Shown here: piece after piece, positions 38,764 to 48,564 of the stretch | Numbering within the stretch: the first letter of the stretch is position 1 | How the letters are laid out: every line of letters begins with the position of its first letter | Assembly (NCBI GenBank): GCA_041583495.1 | Contig: JBFHFS010000028.1 | Span: 1-64,000, forward strand | DNA length: 64,000 bases | Direction of reading: 5' to 3' | Source of the DNA: JBFHFS01 sp041583495 | GTDB taxonomy: Bacteria > Bacteroidota > Bacteroidia > Bacteroidales > Marinilabiliaceae | Made by a program: the position numbers and the translations under genes | Notes under the pieces: model-generated | Database searches by the model: none | The model's input: the letters and a program-made list of their open reading frames with translations, nothing else | Told to the model about the DNA's origin: nothing

Positions 38764-38906
38764 TAAACCACCCGAAATATGAAATGATGATAAGCCCAAC
38801 GTGGCCGGTTTCCATTTTTTTTGCGGCCGCCGGGGTGGATCATCGGCAGCGGGGGACACCGCGAAGGGCCCTCTAGAAACACCCAATTTGGGCGTCACAT
38901 CAAAGT
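38764..38906. other. Short gap at the end of the PUL
   Basis: 143 bases between the phosphatase remnant and a small minus-strand gene. A GC-rich patch (gcggccgccgg) lies at about 38822-38832. No terminator is clear. Confidence 0.4.
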
Positions 38907-39038
38907 CTACAGCAGGGAGATGCGGAAAAGGAAAATCCCGAACCCTATTAACAGAAACACCATAAACACCTGTAAAATAGTGTAAAACAAAATCTTCTTC
39001 TTCAACTTAGCGATGGTATCCGTTTCTTCTTTCTTCAT
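38907..39038 (-). CDS. Small single-pass membrane protein, 43 residues
   Basis: ATG at 39038, stop at 38907-38909. The N-terminal half is charged (MKKEETDTIAKLKKK), the C-terminal half is one long hydrophobic helix (ILFYTILQVF to about residue 37) ending RISLL. The charged start next to the helix predicts N-in topology. Lies 265 bases downstream of ychF on the same strand. I do not recognise the family; size and clean amphipathic layout argue that it is real. Confidence 0.55.
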   Translation of the reverse strand: MKKEETDTIAKLKKKILFYTILQVFMVFLLIGFGIFLFRISLL

Positions 39039-39303
39039 ATTCTTATCAATTACTATTTTTAGAAATAGCCTTTATCCTTACCCCGCCTTTGTATATTCCG
39101 AAAGAACCAGAGATTCCGGGATGCACAGCCCATTTTAGGGATAGGAAAAATTTTAATCAACACAAAGTAAGAAAGAAAAAAGGGAAAGAAAGAGGTCTTT
39201 AGCAACCAATAACATTACTTTAACATATATTAACCAGGCAGTTAAGCCCAATCCTGAACCCTATACATGGATGCAGGAGAAGAAAATAGAGGCTTTGTCT
39301 CTT

Positions 39304-40404
39304 TTACACATTAAACCTAAAGTGCATGATGTCGCCATCCCTCACCACATATTCCTTACCCTCAACCTGCATCTTGCCCGCCTCCTTACAAGCCTGCTCC
39401 GAGCCCAGTGCAATAAAGTCATCGTATTTAATCACCTCGGCACGAATAAAGCCCTTCTCAAAGTCGGAATGAATAACCCCGGCAGCCTGAGGTGCCAGAG
39501 CCCCTGCAGGAAAAGTCCAGGCACGTACTTCTTTGACTCCGGCAGTAAAATAGGTGTTGAGGTTTAACAATCGGTAGGCCGACCGAACCAACTTAACAAC
39601 TCCCGATTCCTTGAGTCCCATATCTTCCAGAAACATTTGACGCTCTTCGTAGGACTCCAGCTCGGCGATCTCTGCCTCAGTTTGGGCGGCAATCACCAAT
39701 ACTTGTGCATCCTCCTCTTCTACTGATTTCTTAAGCGCTTCTACATGTTTATTCCCCGTGAAGACTGAACCTTCATCTACATTACAAACATATAGAACCG
39801 GCTTGCTGGTTAGTAAAAACAGATCGCGGGCAACCTTTTGTTCGGCTTCCGTCAACTCAACCACACGAGCCGATCGCCCGCTTTCCAACACCTCCTTATA
39901 ACGGGAAAGCACATCCAACAACCTTTTTGTGTCCGGATCTTTTGACGTTTTAGCCAATTTCCCTGCTTTTTGAAACCGGGCCTCGATGGTTTCCAGATCT
40001 TTGAGCTGAAGTTCCATATCAATCACCTCCTTATCACGCACCGGGTTGATGGTTCCATCTACATGGGTCACATTTTCATCTTCAAAACATCTTAGCACAT
40101 GAATAATGGCATCCGTCTCCCGGATATTGGCCAGAAATTTATTGCCCAACCCTTCTCCTTTACTTGCCCCTTTAACCAAACCGGCAATATCCACAATCTC
40201 AACAGTGGTGGGAACCACACGCTGAGGCTTCACCAACTTCTCGAGCTTCTCCAGCCGTTTATCGGGTACTGTAATCACCCCTACGTTTGGTTCTATGGTA
40301 CAAAAGGGGAAATTGGCCGACTGGGCCCGGGCATTCGATAAACAATTAAAAAGGGTAGATTTGCCCACATTAGGTAATCCTACTATTCCACACTGTAAAG
40401 CCAT
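39304..40404 (-). CDS. ychF: Redox-regulated ATPase/GTPase YchF (OLA1-type)
   Basis: 366 residues from the ATG at 40404 (MALQCGIVGLPNVGKST, the usual start; the frame is open upstream to 40470). Walker A GLPNVGKST at 8-16, switch motif DIAGLVKGASKGEGLGN, coiled-coil arm in the middle, and a C-terminal TGS domain (about 280-365, LNTYFTAGVKEVRAWTF). YchF binds ribosomes and prefers ATP. Housekeeping gene, ordinary for the phylum. Confidence 0.95.
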   Translation of the reverse strand: MALQCGIVGLPNVGKSTLFNCLSNARAQSANFPFCTIEPNVGVITVPDKRLEKLEKLVKPQRVVPTTVEIVDIAGLVKGASKGEGLGNKFLANIRETDAIIHVLRCFEDENVTHVDGTINPVRDKEVIDMELQLKDLETIEARFQKAGKLAKTSKDPDTKRLLDVLSRYKEVLESGRSARVVELTEAEQKVARDLFLLTSKPVLYVCNVDEGSVFTGNKHVEALKKSVEEEDAQVLVIAAQTEAEIAELESYEERQMFLEDMGLKESGVVKLVRSAYRLLNLNTYFTAGVKEVRAWTFPAGALAPQAAGVIHSDFEKGFIRAEVIKYDDFIALGSEQACKEAGKMQVEGKEYVVRDGDIMHFRFNV

Positions 40405-40441
40405 CTTGTTGCGATTGATTGATAATTTTAAATTCAGGGTG

Positions 40442-40449
40442 CAAAAGTA
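40442..40449 (-). promoter_or_regulatory. -7 box TACTTTTG before ychF
   Basis: Perfect TAnnTTTG on the minus strand, 37 bases before the ychF ATG. It supports 40404 over the upstream start, because the start at 40470 would precede the box. No -33 TTTG seen. Confidence 0.45.
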
Positions 40450-40540
40450 CATCATTTTTTGGAGAAGCATGAATTTAGGCGTTCACCTTTCATGGCAAAA
40501 AATCATTTTGTAAATTGGCCCCTCAAAAAACAGCCTCCCC

Positions 40541-41092
40541 ATGTCTCCCGACGATAAGGAAATACTCAACCTGATGGCCTCTCCTGATAAAAAGGAGGAG
40601 GCTTTCTCCTTATTGTTGAATCAGCATAAGGAAAGGCTTTATTGGCATATCCGTAAGATGGTCCTCCTCCACAGCGATGCCGACGATCTTCTGCAAAACA
40701 CCTTTATCAAGGTCTGGAACCATCTCGACACCTTCAGGGGAGACTCCTCCATCTTCACCTGGCTCTATCGGATCGCCACCAATGAAACCCTTAATTTCCT
40801 GAATAAGAAAAAAGAAACCCTGCTCAACGAGCCGGGCGATTTAGAGCTTTTAATGATCGACCAAATAACCCACGACCCCCTGTTTGAGGGAGAGGAGATA
40901 CAAAAACGACTCCAAAAGTGCATTCTGGCTCTTCCCGAAAAACAGCGACTGGTGTTCAATATGAAATATTTTGACGACCTTACCTATGATGAGATTTCAG
41001 AGATTCTTGGCACCTCCACAGGAGCCCTTAAAGCTTCTTATTTTCATGCTGTTAGAAAAATAGAAGCCTTCATAAAAAATGAAGTTTTTTAA
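40541..41092 (+). CDS. ECF sigma-70 factor
   Basis: 183 residues. Sigma-2 about 22-90 (LNQHKERLYWHIRKMV, DADDLLQNTFIKVW), sigma-4 about 120-175 (LPEKQRLVFNMKYFDDLTYDEISEILGTSTGALK). Different group from the PUL sigma: its neighbours are not FecR or SusC but a short membrane protein and a Spy-like periplasmic protein. That suggests an envelope-stress circuit. Divergent from ychF. Confidence 0.93.
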   Translation: MSPDDKEILNLMASPDKKEEAFSLLLNQHKERLYWHIRKMVLLHSDADDLLQNTFIKVWNHLDTFRGDSSIFTWLYRIATNETLNFLNKKKETLLNEPGDLELLMIDQITHDPLFEGEEIQKRLQKCILALPEKQRLVFNMKYFDDLTYDEISEILGTSTGALKASYFHAVRKIEAFIKNEVF

Positions 41093-41151
41093 TGAAACCT
41101 CTTAAACCATTTAGCTTTTCAGCATTCTAATTAAGTAATAACACGTACTCC

Positions 41152-41568
41152 ATGGACAAGAAGATTTTTGGCAATAAAAAAGTTCCCTTCAAGGTTCCCG
41201 AAAACTATTTCGAGTCCTTCCAGGTTCGTTTGCCCCAAAATACCTATCCCTTCCCTGGTGAAAACAACCCCACCGGGGGCCTGCTTTCGATCGTAAAACC
41301 CTGGCTAACCCTGGCCGCCGGAATTCTTTTGGTCGCCCTTGTCTATACGCAGATTCCGAAATGGTTTGTGCAAGAGAAACTAACAACCACTGTGACCCAT
41401 CAAAATGAGGATTCTCTCCTAAACGCTTTGGTATTGACCATCGACGAAGAGTTCATCCAGGAATGGTTGCTAGAAGGCGAAATCCCAATAATTATTCCGA
41501 TTGACACAGCCGCCTGGCCAACCAGCATTACAGAGGAGGAGATGGCCATGCTTACCCAGTTCGAATGA
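41152..41568 (+). CDS. Probable anti-sigma factor, short membrane protein
   Basis: 138 residues. N-terminal cytoplasmic part with FKVPENYFESF, a motif common in Bacteroidota proteins next to ECF sigmas. One transmembrane helix (about 50-66, LTLAAGILLVALVYTQI), then an acidic periplasmic tail (about 67-138). Gene order (sigma, this, Spy-like) and topology suggest an anti-sigma role; there is no recognised ASD zinc motif. Confidence 0.6.
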   Translation: MDKKIFGNKKVPFKVPENYFESFQVRLPQNTYPFPGENNPTGGLLSIVKPWLTLAAGILLVALVYTQIPKWFVQEKLTTTVTHQNEDSLLNALVLTIDEEFIQEWLLEGEIPIIIPIDTAAWPTSITEEEMAMLTQFE

Positions 41569-41621
41569 GAGGTGACCTTTGCATGGGTCACTGAAAACCT
41601 GACTAATTATAAATAACACGA

Positions 41622-42134
41622 ATGAAACGATATTTCATCCTATTCACCATCGCCTGCCTTAGCAGCCTTTCATTTAGCCTCTTCGCACAAGATAACGAAA
41701 CCCAGACCGAGGACCGGGCCGAGCGACTCAAATCGCAAAAGATCGCTTTTCTTTCCGAACAGCTTCAACTTACCCCTTGCGTGGCCCAGAAATTCTGGCC
41801 CCTTTACAACGAATTCTCCCTTAAATCGGACAGCCTCTGGCATCTTCAAAAGAAGAAAAGCCAGGAGCTGAGCGAGGCCATGCCCCACTTAACCGACGCC
41901 CAAAAGGAAGCTTCCATCGACGAGCAAATGAACTTCAGATGGGAAAAAGCCAAACTTGAAATGAAGTTTCACCTCGAACTGAAGAAAATACTGAACATCA
42001 ACCAGGTCATTAAGCTCTATGATGCCGAACATGAATACAAGAAAAAACTCCTGCAGTTACTTCGGTCTCAAAAGAACACTTCCAACAAACAACAGTGTCC
42101 GCACGAAGACTGCAACGGCAGCAAACCGGCTTAG
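41622..42134 (+). CDS. Spy/CpxP-like periplasmic protein
   Basis: 170 residues. Sec signal peptide (cleavage around LFAQ, residue 23). Helical, charged mature part: FLSEQLQLTP, WPLYNEFSLK and LTDAQKEASI resemble the LTxxQ repeats of Spy/CpxP and related heavy-metal sensor proteins. A C-terminal tail with two Cys and His (CPHEDCNG) could bind metal. Likely third member of the sigma/anti-sigma operon, as stress sensor or chaperone. Confidence 0.6.
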   Translation: MKRYFILFTIACLSSLSFSLFAQDNETQTEDRAERLKSQKIAFLSEQLQLTPCVAQKFWPLYNEFSLKSDSLWHLQKKKSQELSEAMPHLTDAQKEASIDEQMNFRWEKAKLEMKFHLELKKILNINQVIKLYDAEHEYKKKLLQLLRSQKNTSNKQQCPHEDCNGSKPA

Positions 42135-42210
42135 ATTCGCCAACACCTGTCTCCCAAAAACCGAATCCCGGTAAGAAGTTCCCGGTCTTCTTTATGCGCA
42201 CTAACATTTC

Positions 42211-43722
42211 CTATCCCTCATCCTTGAATTCTTTAAAATTCCCATTGACCAAAAATTGAACAGCCGCTTCAATCTCCAGATACATGATCTTATCCTCATG
42301 AACAAAAGGAACCACCTTCCTGAATTCCTTCACAAAATACTCCAGATAAGGGGACGTTTTCAGAGGTTTTCGAAACTCAATGGCCTGAGCCGCATTGAAT
42401 AGTTCAATACCTAAAACCCGTTCTACATTCATCGCAATCTTAAGGGCCTTGGTAGCCGCATTGCCACCCATGCTCACATGATCTTCCTGCTCGTTGGAAG
42501 ATGGAATACTGTCGACTGAGGCAGGCGTAGCCAGCTGCTTGTTTTGACTCACGATAGAGGCCGCCGCGTATTGAGGAATCATAAAGCCTGAATTGAGACC
42601 CGGGTTGGCCACCAAAAATACCGGCAACCCACGCTCCCCGGCAATCAACCGGTAGGTGCGACGCTCCGAAATACTTGCCAGCTCACTCAGGGCAATACCC
42701 AAAAAATCGAGCGCCAGCGCCAGCGGTTCACCATGAAAGTTGCCCCCCGACAAAATCAGCTCCTCTTCCGGAAAAACAATGGGATTATCGGTAACCGAGT
42801 TGATTTCTGTCAGGACCACCCCGACTACATAACTGATGGCATCTTTGATGGCGCCATGCACCTGAGGCACACATCTGAAAGAGTAGGGATCCTGCACCTC
42901 CTTGTGCGCTTTTGAAATAAGCTCACTGCCTCTCAAAAGGGCCCGCACATATCTCGCCGTTTCAATCTGCCCACGATGGGGACGAATAACCTGCAACTGC
43001 TCCATAAAGGGATCGATACGACCATTAAAGGCATCCAGCGACAACGCCGCAATGGTATCGGCATACCGGCTTAGATTATTGGCCTTGAGAAGAGTATAGA
43101 CTGCATGAGCGCTCATAAACTGCGTGCCATTCAATAGGGCAAGGCCTTCTTTTGCTTCCAGCTTAATAGGCTCCCAACCAAAATGGGCCAACATTTCTGA
43201 GGCCTCCATTTTTCGTCCCTGAAACCAAACCTCTCCATGCCCCAGCAAGGGCAGAAAAAGGTGGGCCAATGGCGCCAGATCGCCCGAAGCACCCAGAGAA
43301 CCCAGTTCCAGAACCACCGGGACCACATTATGGTTAAAAAAGTCGATGAGCCGCAGTACCGTTTTCAATTGTACACCCGAATGGCCCAGACTCAAAGCGT
43401 GAATCTTGAACAACAACATGAGCCGAACCACCTCGGGCGGGATCTCGGGCCCTGTCCCGCAGGCGTGACTCAACACCAGGTTCTCCTGAAGCCGACTCAG
43501 ATCGGCCCGCGAAACCGAACGGTTCTGCAAAGCGCCAAACCCCGTATTAATGCCGTAAACAGGCCCCTCCTCTGTCGCCAGCTTATGATCGAGCCAGGTT
43601 TTGCATTTTTCAATTAAGGCCGCCGACTCTTCCGAGAGTAAAAGCTTTTTATCCTCCTTTAGAATACTGGAAATGGATTCCAGGGTGAGCGGTTTTGGGG
43701 AGATATAATGTGTGTGGTCCAT
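42211..43722 (-). CDS. hutH: Histidine ammonia-lyase
   Basis: 503 residues, converts L-histidine to trans-urocanate and ammonia. The Ala145-Ser146-Gly147 triad in LGSLGASGDLAPLAH forms the MIO cofactor. YGINTGFG at 56-63 is also conserved, as are QEDHVSMG and NFHGEPLAL. Full length for the family. No other hut genes are adjacent, so it stands alone. Its stop lies 76 bases from the converging Spy-like gene. Confidence 0.93.
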   Translation of the reverse strand: MDHTHYISPKPLTLESISSILKEDKKLLLSEESAALIEKCKTWLDHKLATEEGPVYGINTGFGALQNRSVSRADLSRLQENLVLSHACGTGPEIPPEVVRLMLLFKIHALSLGHSGVQLKTVLRLIDFFNHNVVPVVLELGSLGASGDLAPLAHLFLPLLGHGEVWFQGRKMEASEMLAHFGWEPIKLEAKEGLALLNGTQFMSAHAVYTLLKANNLSRYADTIAALSLDAFNGRIDPFMEQLQVIRPHRGQIETARYVRALLRGSELISKAHKEVQDPYSFRCVPQVHGAIKDAISYVVGVVLTEINSVTDNPIVFPEEELILSGGNFHGEPLALALDFLGIALSELASISERRTYRLIAGERGLPVFLVANPGLNSGFMIPQYAAASIVSQNKQLATPASVDSIPSSNEQEDHVSMGGNAATKALKIAMNVERVLGIELFNAAQAIEFRKPLKTSPYLEYFVKEFRKVVPFVHEDKIMYLEIEAAVQFLVNGNFKEFKDEG

Positions 43723-44071
43723 AAATTCGGGTATTAGGTTAAAATCAATAATATACGATTATATTCTGACGCAACACCGAAACAACAAACACGGATAATC
43801 ACAGAGTCTGTCAATCTCAGTTACCTTAATACCTCCCCTCATGGAAAACGGATGTCACCGCCAAAAGAGAGGGTAGAAACAACAGGATTTTTAAAGATAC
43901 GACCCATTTCCAGCCAATAAGGTTAAAACCATCTACACAATTAACCAAATTTCCACATAATTAAGAATGATTTTCATCACCCACGATGAGCCGGTAAAGA
44001 GCAAAAAAAGGGAACTGTCACCATCCATGATCGGTGGCAACAATTCCCTTTTTACTATTTTCTTCAGGGTT
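43723..44071. other. Intergenic region between hutH and hisS
   Basis: 349 bases. Contains the hisS terminator (44003-44053) and should contain the hutH promoter; I see no clear -7 box. Confidence 0.5.
44003..44053 (-). terminator. hisS terminator
   Basis: AAAAAGGGAA (44005-44014) pairs with TTCCCTTTTT (44044-44053), with further partial pairing inside (TGT.ACC with GGT.GCA). On the minus strand the stem is followed by a T run. Confidence 0.85.
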
Positions 44072-45445
44072 TTACTTTCCCGCATCCAAAATGGCAGCAA
44101 CCAACCCCTCCTTTGGCAATATCTGCTGTTCACCCGAGCTCATATCTTTAAGGGTTATGTTCCCCTTCACCATCTCCTCTTCACCCACGATTGCCACGAA
44201 GGGAATATTTTTCTTATTGGCATAGGTCATCTGCTTTTTCATCTTGGCAGCATCGGGATACACCTCTACCTTAAGACCTTGTGCGCGCAACTCCTGAGCC
44301 AACCTGATACACCAGGCCCCCTCTTTGGCCCCAAAATTAACAAACATCAACTGGGTCGTTGTGGTCACTTCCGCCGGGTATAGATCAAGGTGGTTCATCA
44401 CATCAAAGATGCGATCGGCGCCAAAAGAAATACCTACCCCGGACACATCCTTAAGGCCAAAAATACCGGTCAGGTCGTCGTAGCGTCCACCTCCGGTGAT
44501 GCTACCCATCTCCATGTCCAGTGCCTTCACTTCAAAAATGGCACCGGTATAATAGTTAAGTCCACGGGCCAGGGTAAGATCAAGCTCCACCGGAGTGGTC
44601 AACGCCAGAGGTTCCATCAGAGCCAACACTTCCCGGAGCTCGGCAACGCCCTTAATACCAATGGCCGATGATGCCAGCAGCTCCTCCAGGGTATTCAGCT
44701 TTTCGGTATTGCTGCCCGAAAGACTAAGGATGGGCTGAAGTTTATCCACAGACTCTTTGCTCAAGCCCTTTTCCAAAAGTTCGGCATTCACCTTTTCAGT
44801 CCCTATCTTATCCAGCTTATCTATGGCCACGGTGATATCAATCATACGACCCGACTCCCCGATGATCTCCGCGATTCCGGCCAAAACTTTTCGGTTGTTA
44901 AGTTTCACCACCACACGGATGCCCAACCGGCGGTAAACCTCATCCACAATCTGTATCAGCTCCACCTCATTAAAAAGACTGTCGCTACCCACCACATCTA
45001 CGTCACATTGAAAAAACTCCCGGTAACGCCCCTTCTGAGGGCGGTCGGCACGCCATACGGGCTGAATCTGGTAACGCTTAAAGGGAAAAGAGAGCTCATT
45101 TTGGTGCTGAACCACAAATCGTGCGAATGGCACAGTCAGGTCGTACCGCAGCCCTTTGTCACTTATCTGGCTGGTCACCCGGTTCGACTCTTTTTCACGC
45201 AACAGAGAGGCATCGGCTTTGGAAAGGAAATCCCCCGAATTGAGAATCTTAAACAGCAACTTATCGCCCTCTTCACCATACTTTCCGAGCAGAGTATCCA
45301 GATTCTCCATGGCGGGCGTCTCAATACACTGATAACCATAAATTTGAAAAACATCTTTGATAGCATCAAATATATAGTTGCGACGCACCATTTCGGCGGG
45401 TGTAAAATCACGGGTTCCTTTGGGAATTGAGGGTTTTTGAGCCAT
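44072..45445 (-). CDS. hisS: Histidyl-tRNA synthetase
   Basis: 457 residues. Class II motifs: GTRDFTPAEM near the N-terminus, motif 2 around VWRADRPQKGRYREFFQCD, HisRS signature ARGLNYYTGAIFEV, GGGRYDDL, and a C-terminal anticodon-binding domain (about 360-457). Charges tRNA-His. Ordinary. Confidence 0.96.
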   Translation of the reverse strand: MAQKPSIPKGTRDFTPAEMVRRNYIFDAIKDVFQIYGYQCIETPAMENLDTLLGKYGEEGDKLLFKILNSGDFLSKADASLLREKESNRVTSQISDKGLRYDLTVPFARFVVQHQNELSFPFKRYQIQPVWRADRPQKGRYREFFQCDVDVVGSDSLFNEVELIQIVDEVYRRLGIRVVVKLNNRKVLAGIAEIIGESGRMIDITVAIDKLDKIGTEKVNAELLEKGLSKESVDKLQPILSLSGSNTEKLNTLEELLASSAIGIKGVAELREVLALMEPLALTTPVELDLTLARGLNYYTGAIFEVKALDMEMGSITGGGRYDDLTGIFGLKDVSGVGISFGADRIFDVMNHLDLYPAEVTTTTQLMFVNFGAKEGAWCIRLAQELRAQGLKVEVYPDAAKMKKQMTYANKKNIPFVAIVGEEEMVKGNITLKDMSSGEQQILPKEGLVAAILDAGK

Positions 45446-45530
45446 TGCTACTTAAAATTATCAGGTCATCATTGCCGGGCTGAGCCTGGTTGTTCAGCCA
45501 CGAATTGTCTTATTTGGCTGCAAATTTAAG

Positions 45531-45559
45531 CAAAAATATGAGGAAAGCGCGGGCCACAA
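45531..45559 (-). promoter_or_regulatory. Promoter candidate for hisS
   Basis: On the minus strand TTG, an 18-base spacer, then TATTTTTG (45538-45531). Fits the Bacteroidota consensus with one change in the -33 box. It sits just beyond the hmuY stop, about 85 bases before the hisS ATG. Confidence 0.45.
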
Positions 45560-45563
45560 CTCC

Positions 45564-46178
45564 TTACTCTGCCAAATTCCTGCTCCCATCGGCCTGATAC
45601 AGATACTGCAGGGTGACATAACCCAGCTGGGCCTCATCGTTAAAAAAATCTTTTAACCATACCTTGGCATAGTTTCCATTCGCAGTTCTAACCACGAAGA
45701 CCTCATCGCTAAAATGAAATTCCGGTCCGGAAGCCCCATAAGTCATGGTTATCCAGCTGCTCAGAAGTGTATCCCCGGGCACAACCTCAGTAACAGGGGG
45801 AATCACCGACAGATCAACGGCAACCTCTACAAAATCGTTGAAAGCGTATCCCTTCTCCGGGGCCAAAACCACCTCCTGAAAACGGGTAGAACCTGTCGCA
45901 AAGGAAGCCCCTTGCCCTAATCCGGCAGTTCCGCCATTTAAGCGGATATCAAACAAGTGAAACCCCATATCCCACTCCATGGAGCTTTTATAGTTGGAGA
46001 CAGTCACAAGGGTGTCCTTTTCGAATGAAAAATAAACCCACTTACCGGCATCAGAGGCATCGATAACAATAGATCCTGAGGTAGAGGTAGTTGAAGGCGT
46101 ATCCTCCTTGTCACATGAGCCAAGAAGCAGGAGATTAACCAGAAGTATTGAAACAGTTGAAAATGTAATAGCTTGCAT
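45564..46178 (-). CDS. HmuY-family heme-binding lipoprotein
   Basis: 204 residues. Lipobox Cys22 (LLGSC). Mature part has the HmuY features VIDASDAGKWVYFSFEKD, MEWDMGFHLFDIRLNGG and GQGASF. HmuY proteins take heme from host or environmental hemoproteins and pass it to an HmuR receptor, encoded just upstream (33 bases). The original HmuY uses two His for heme; here the equivalent residues are uncertain. Confidence 0.85.
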   Translation of the reverse strand: MQAITFSTVSILLVNLLLLGSCDKEDTPSTTSTSGSIVIDASDAGKWVYFSFEKDTLVTVSNYKSSMEWDMGFHLFDIRLNGGTAGLGQGASFATGSTRFQEVVLAPEKGYAFNDFVEVAVDLSVIPPVTEVVPGDTLLSSWITMTYGASGPEFHFSDEVFVVRTANGNYAKVWLKDFFNDEAQLGYVTLQYLYQADGSRNLAE

Positions 46179-46211
46179 GTTTTGAATTTAAGAGATTAAC
46201 AATTAGACTAT

Positions 46212-48530
46212 TTAAAAACGATATTCGAACGACAGATGGTACCTGCGACCCGGCGTAAACGAGGTATTATAAGTGACAATAGGCGACCGGTAATCCAAAA
46301 GATTGTTTACTCCCGCCTGAAACCCGACATGGGAACCAAAATACTGACTGATGGTTAAATGCAACAAGCAATAGGCCTCCTGACGCACCCGATAGTAATC
46401 CCCGTTGGCCACCGGAAAATAAAGGCCTTCCAGATACTCTTCCATCTCCATAACATTAAATGACTTACGCCCTTTGTAACGGCCAGACAATCGGGCAACC
46501 ACCCGGTATTTGCCCCGGGTAAAATGGCCCGCCAGTTGCGAGGTAACAGAATGTGGACTAACGGGCGAAAAATCCATATTCTGCTCCTGCCGAAGCTGAT
46601 CTATATGAATATACCCGGCCCTGAACTCGAAAGACTTCAGGAAGCGCCATCGCAACAGAGCCTCCATGGCCAACACCTTGACCTCATCAAAATTGGAATA
46701 ATGCAAAATGGTTTGATCCTCGTTCCAAACTTCATCTATCTGGTCCAAAAGATGATTATACGAGGCGATGGCCGTGACATTCAACTTTTGACTGGTATTC
46801 AAATAATCCATCGAAAAAGAGTAGTAGTTATTCTGCTCCGGCTCCAGATCCACATTCCCAATAATGGTAAACATGCCTAAATGATTCCAATCCATATACA
46901 ACTCCTTGAGGCCTGGGGCACGAAAGCCACGGGCATACGAAGTCCTAAAAGAAAAAGGCTTCTTGAACCAGGCCACCGAAACCGATGGGGTCAGGTATAA
47001 ATGATGAGCAGAATTCCACCCCATCCGAAGGCCCCCCACGATGGAGAACTGCTCATTCACCTCGTACTCATCCTGGACCACCAGAACCACATCGTTTTGA
47101 GATTTACGCATCAGAGTGTCGGTCTTGAACCGGCTCGATTCCAGCGACTCATTAAAACGTTCAATCCCTGCAAAAAAGGTATGACGATCCGGGAACCTTT
47201 GGGTAAAAAGTACTTTTGAATGATTGAATACCTGCCTGTAATGAATCCGGTTTTCATTTTTCTTCTCCAGCACATCAAATTTATTATAGGCATCCCGGTA
47301 ATGTGCAAGGGTTAAGTGCCCCCCACCTGAAGACTTATAATCCACCTTTCCACCCAGAGTATAACCCCTAAAAAGTTCATGTTTGCTGTCCCGGGTAAAA
47401 TCGAAGGCCTCCTGGCGGTAATAGTTCCCTTTCAAAGAAACAAACCATTGATCGCCCCACGAATACCCCCCCTTTTGATCCAGCATCAGAGACGCAGATC
47501 CATTGACATTTGCCGGCGCCTGACTCAACGGAGCAGTGGCCACAGAATCCTTTTCAGGGTAATATTTCTCTTGCCTCCTCGAATCGTATAGTTGATAACC
47601 GTCAGATCGCGTTACGTTCAACAAAGTGCTTCCCCAAAAACGAGCGCCCCGGTAACTCAACCCCAAATCCCCATTAAGGTTGGGTAAATCCTGATTCCTA
47701 TAAAACTCTTTTAGACTCCCCTCATCCATCCCGTTCAAAAAGCCGGTTGTATGATTCTGCTGATTGGCCTGCCCCACTCTGACTTTGGCGAAACCGGCAA
47801 ATTTTTCACTGGGCTGCCGGGTTATCACATTTACAACGCCCCCCATGGCACTGGAGCCATACAAAACCGATGAAGCCCCTCGCACAATCTCAATCCGCTC
47901 AATATCCGACACCCCAACTCTGGAAAAATCAATGCTCCCCCCTGTTTCACCGGCTACCCGCTCACCATCCACCAAAACCAGTGTGGACTGAGGTGCCAGT
48001 CCCATCATCTGCAGGGTGCTCTTGCCGGCATGTTGCCCGGTTTCAATACCCGGAACTTCCAGCTCTAAAAGATCCTGTACCAAAACAGCTCCCGATCGCT
48101 CCACTTCTAAACCGGTAATAAGCTGCGTTAAAACCGGACTTTGCGACAGAGGGTGAGGCGTACGGGTGCCGGTTATGGTGACCTCTTCGAGATTAAATAT
48201 ATCCTCCTCCAGATCAATAACTTCAAGACTGGAAATCGAAACCGTATCCTGAAACCGTTTAAACCCGATCCGCGAGATCGTTACCACCACCCGACCGGGC
48301 TCCTGACTGGAAAGCCTGACGAAACCATCCCTGTCGGAAGTGGCATGGCCTATCGCGGCCGGGTCGTTTACCGGCCACCATTGAAGGGCCGCAAAGGGCA
48401 CCGGACCACCCTCACTCCTTAACAACAGTTGAAAAGAAAAAAATGATTCAGGTTCCTGGGCCCATAAACCCTCTGCCAACAACAGTAAACCCAACATCCA
48501 TAACCCTCCCCGAATTTTCTGCTTAACCAT
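46212..48530 (-). CDS. TonB-dependent receptor, probably heme (HmuR-like)
   Basis: 772 residues. Sec signal peptide (ending GLWAQ), a carboxypeptidase-like N-terminal domain (about 30-115), plug (about 120-235: TITGTRTPHPLSQSP, LVLVDGERVAGE, IVRGASSVLYGSSAMGGVVNVITR) and barrel ending RRYHLSFEYRF. Partner of the HmuY lipoprotein downstream. The plug is of the vitamin/heme type rather than SusC type. Confidence 0.9.
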   Translation of the reverse strand: MVKQKIRGGLWMLGLLLLAEGLWAQEPESFFSFQLLLRSEGGPVPFAALQWWPVNDPAAIGHATSDRDGFVRLSSQEPGRVVVTISRIGFKRFQDTVSISSLEVIDLEEDIFNLEEVTITGTRTPHPLSQSPVLTQLITGLEVERSGAVLVQDLLELEVPGIETGQHAGKSTLQMMGLAPQSTLVLVDGERVAGETGGSIDFSRVGVSDIERIEIVRGASSVLYGSSAMGGVVNVITRQPSEKFAGFAKVRVGQANQQNHTTGFLNGMDEGSLKEFYRNQDLPNLNGDLGLSYRGARFWGSTLLNVTRSDGYQLYDSRRQEKYYPEKDSVATAPLSQAPANVNGSASLMLDQKGGYSWGDQWFVSLKGNYYRQEAFDFTRDSKHELFRGYTLGGKVDYKSSGGGHLTLAHYRDAYNKFDVLEKKNENRIHYRQVFNHSKVLFTQRFPDRHTFFAGIERFNESLESSRFKTDTLMRKSQNDVVLVVQDEYEVNEQFSIVGGLRMGWNSAHHLYLTPSVSVAWFKKPFSFRTSYARGFRAPGLKELYMDWNHLGMFTIIGNVDLEPEQNNYYSFSMDYLNTSQKLNVTAIASYNHLLDQIDEVWNEDQTILHYSNFDEVKVLAMEALLRWRFLKSFEFRAGYIHIDQLRQEQNMDFSPVSPHSVTSQLAGHFTRGKYRVVARLSGRYKGRKSFNVMEMEEYLEGLYFPVANGDYYRVRQEAYCLLHLTISQYFGSHVGFQAGVNNLLDYRSPIVTYNTSFTPGRRYHLSFEYRF

Positions 48531-48556
48531 TTCATTCTCCTTAATTTTATTCTACC

Positions 48557-48564
48557 CAAAAATA
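48557..48564 (-). promoter_or_regulatory. -7 box TATTTTTG before the heme receptor
   Basis: Perfect TAnnTTTG on the minus strand, 26 bases before the ATG. No TTTG at proper spacing. Confidence 0.35.
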
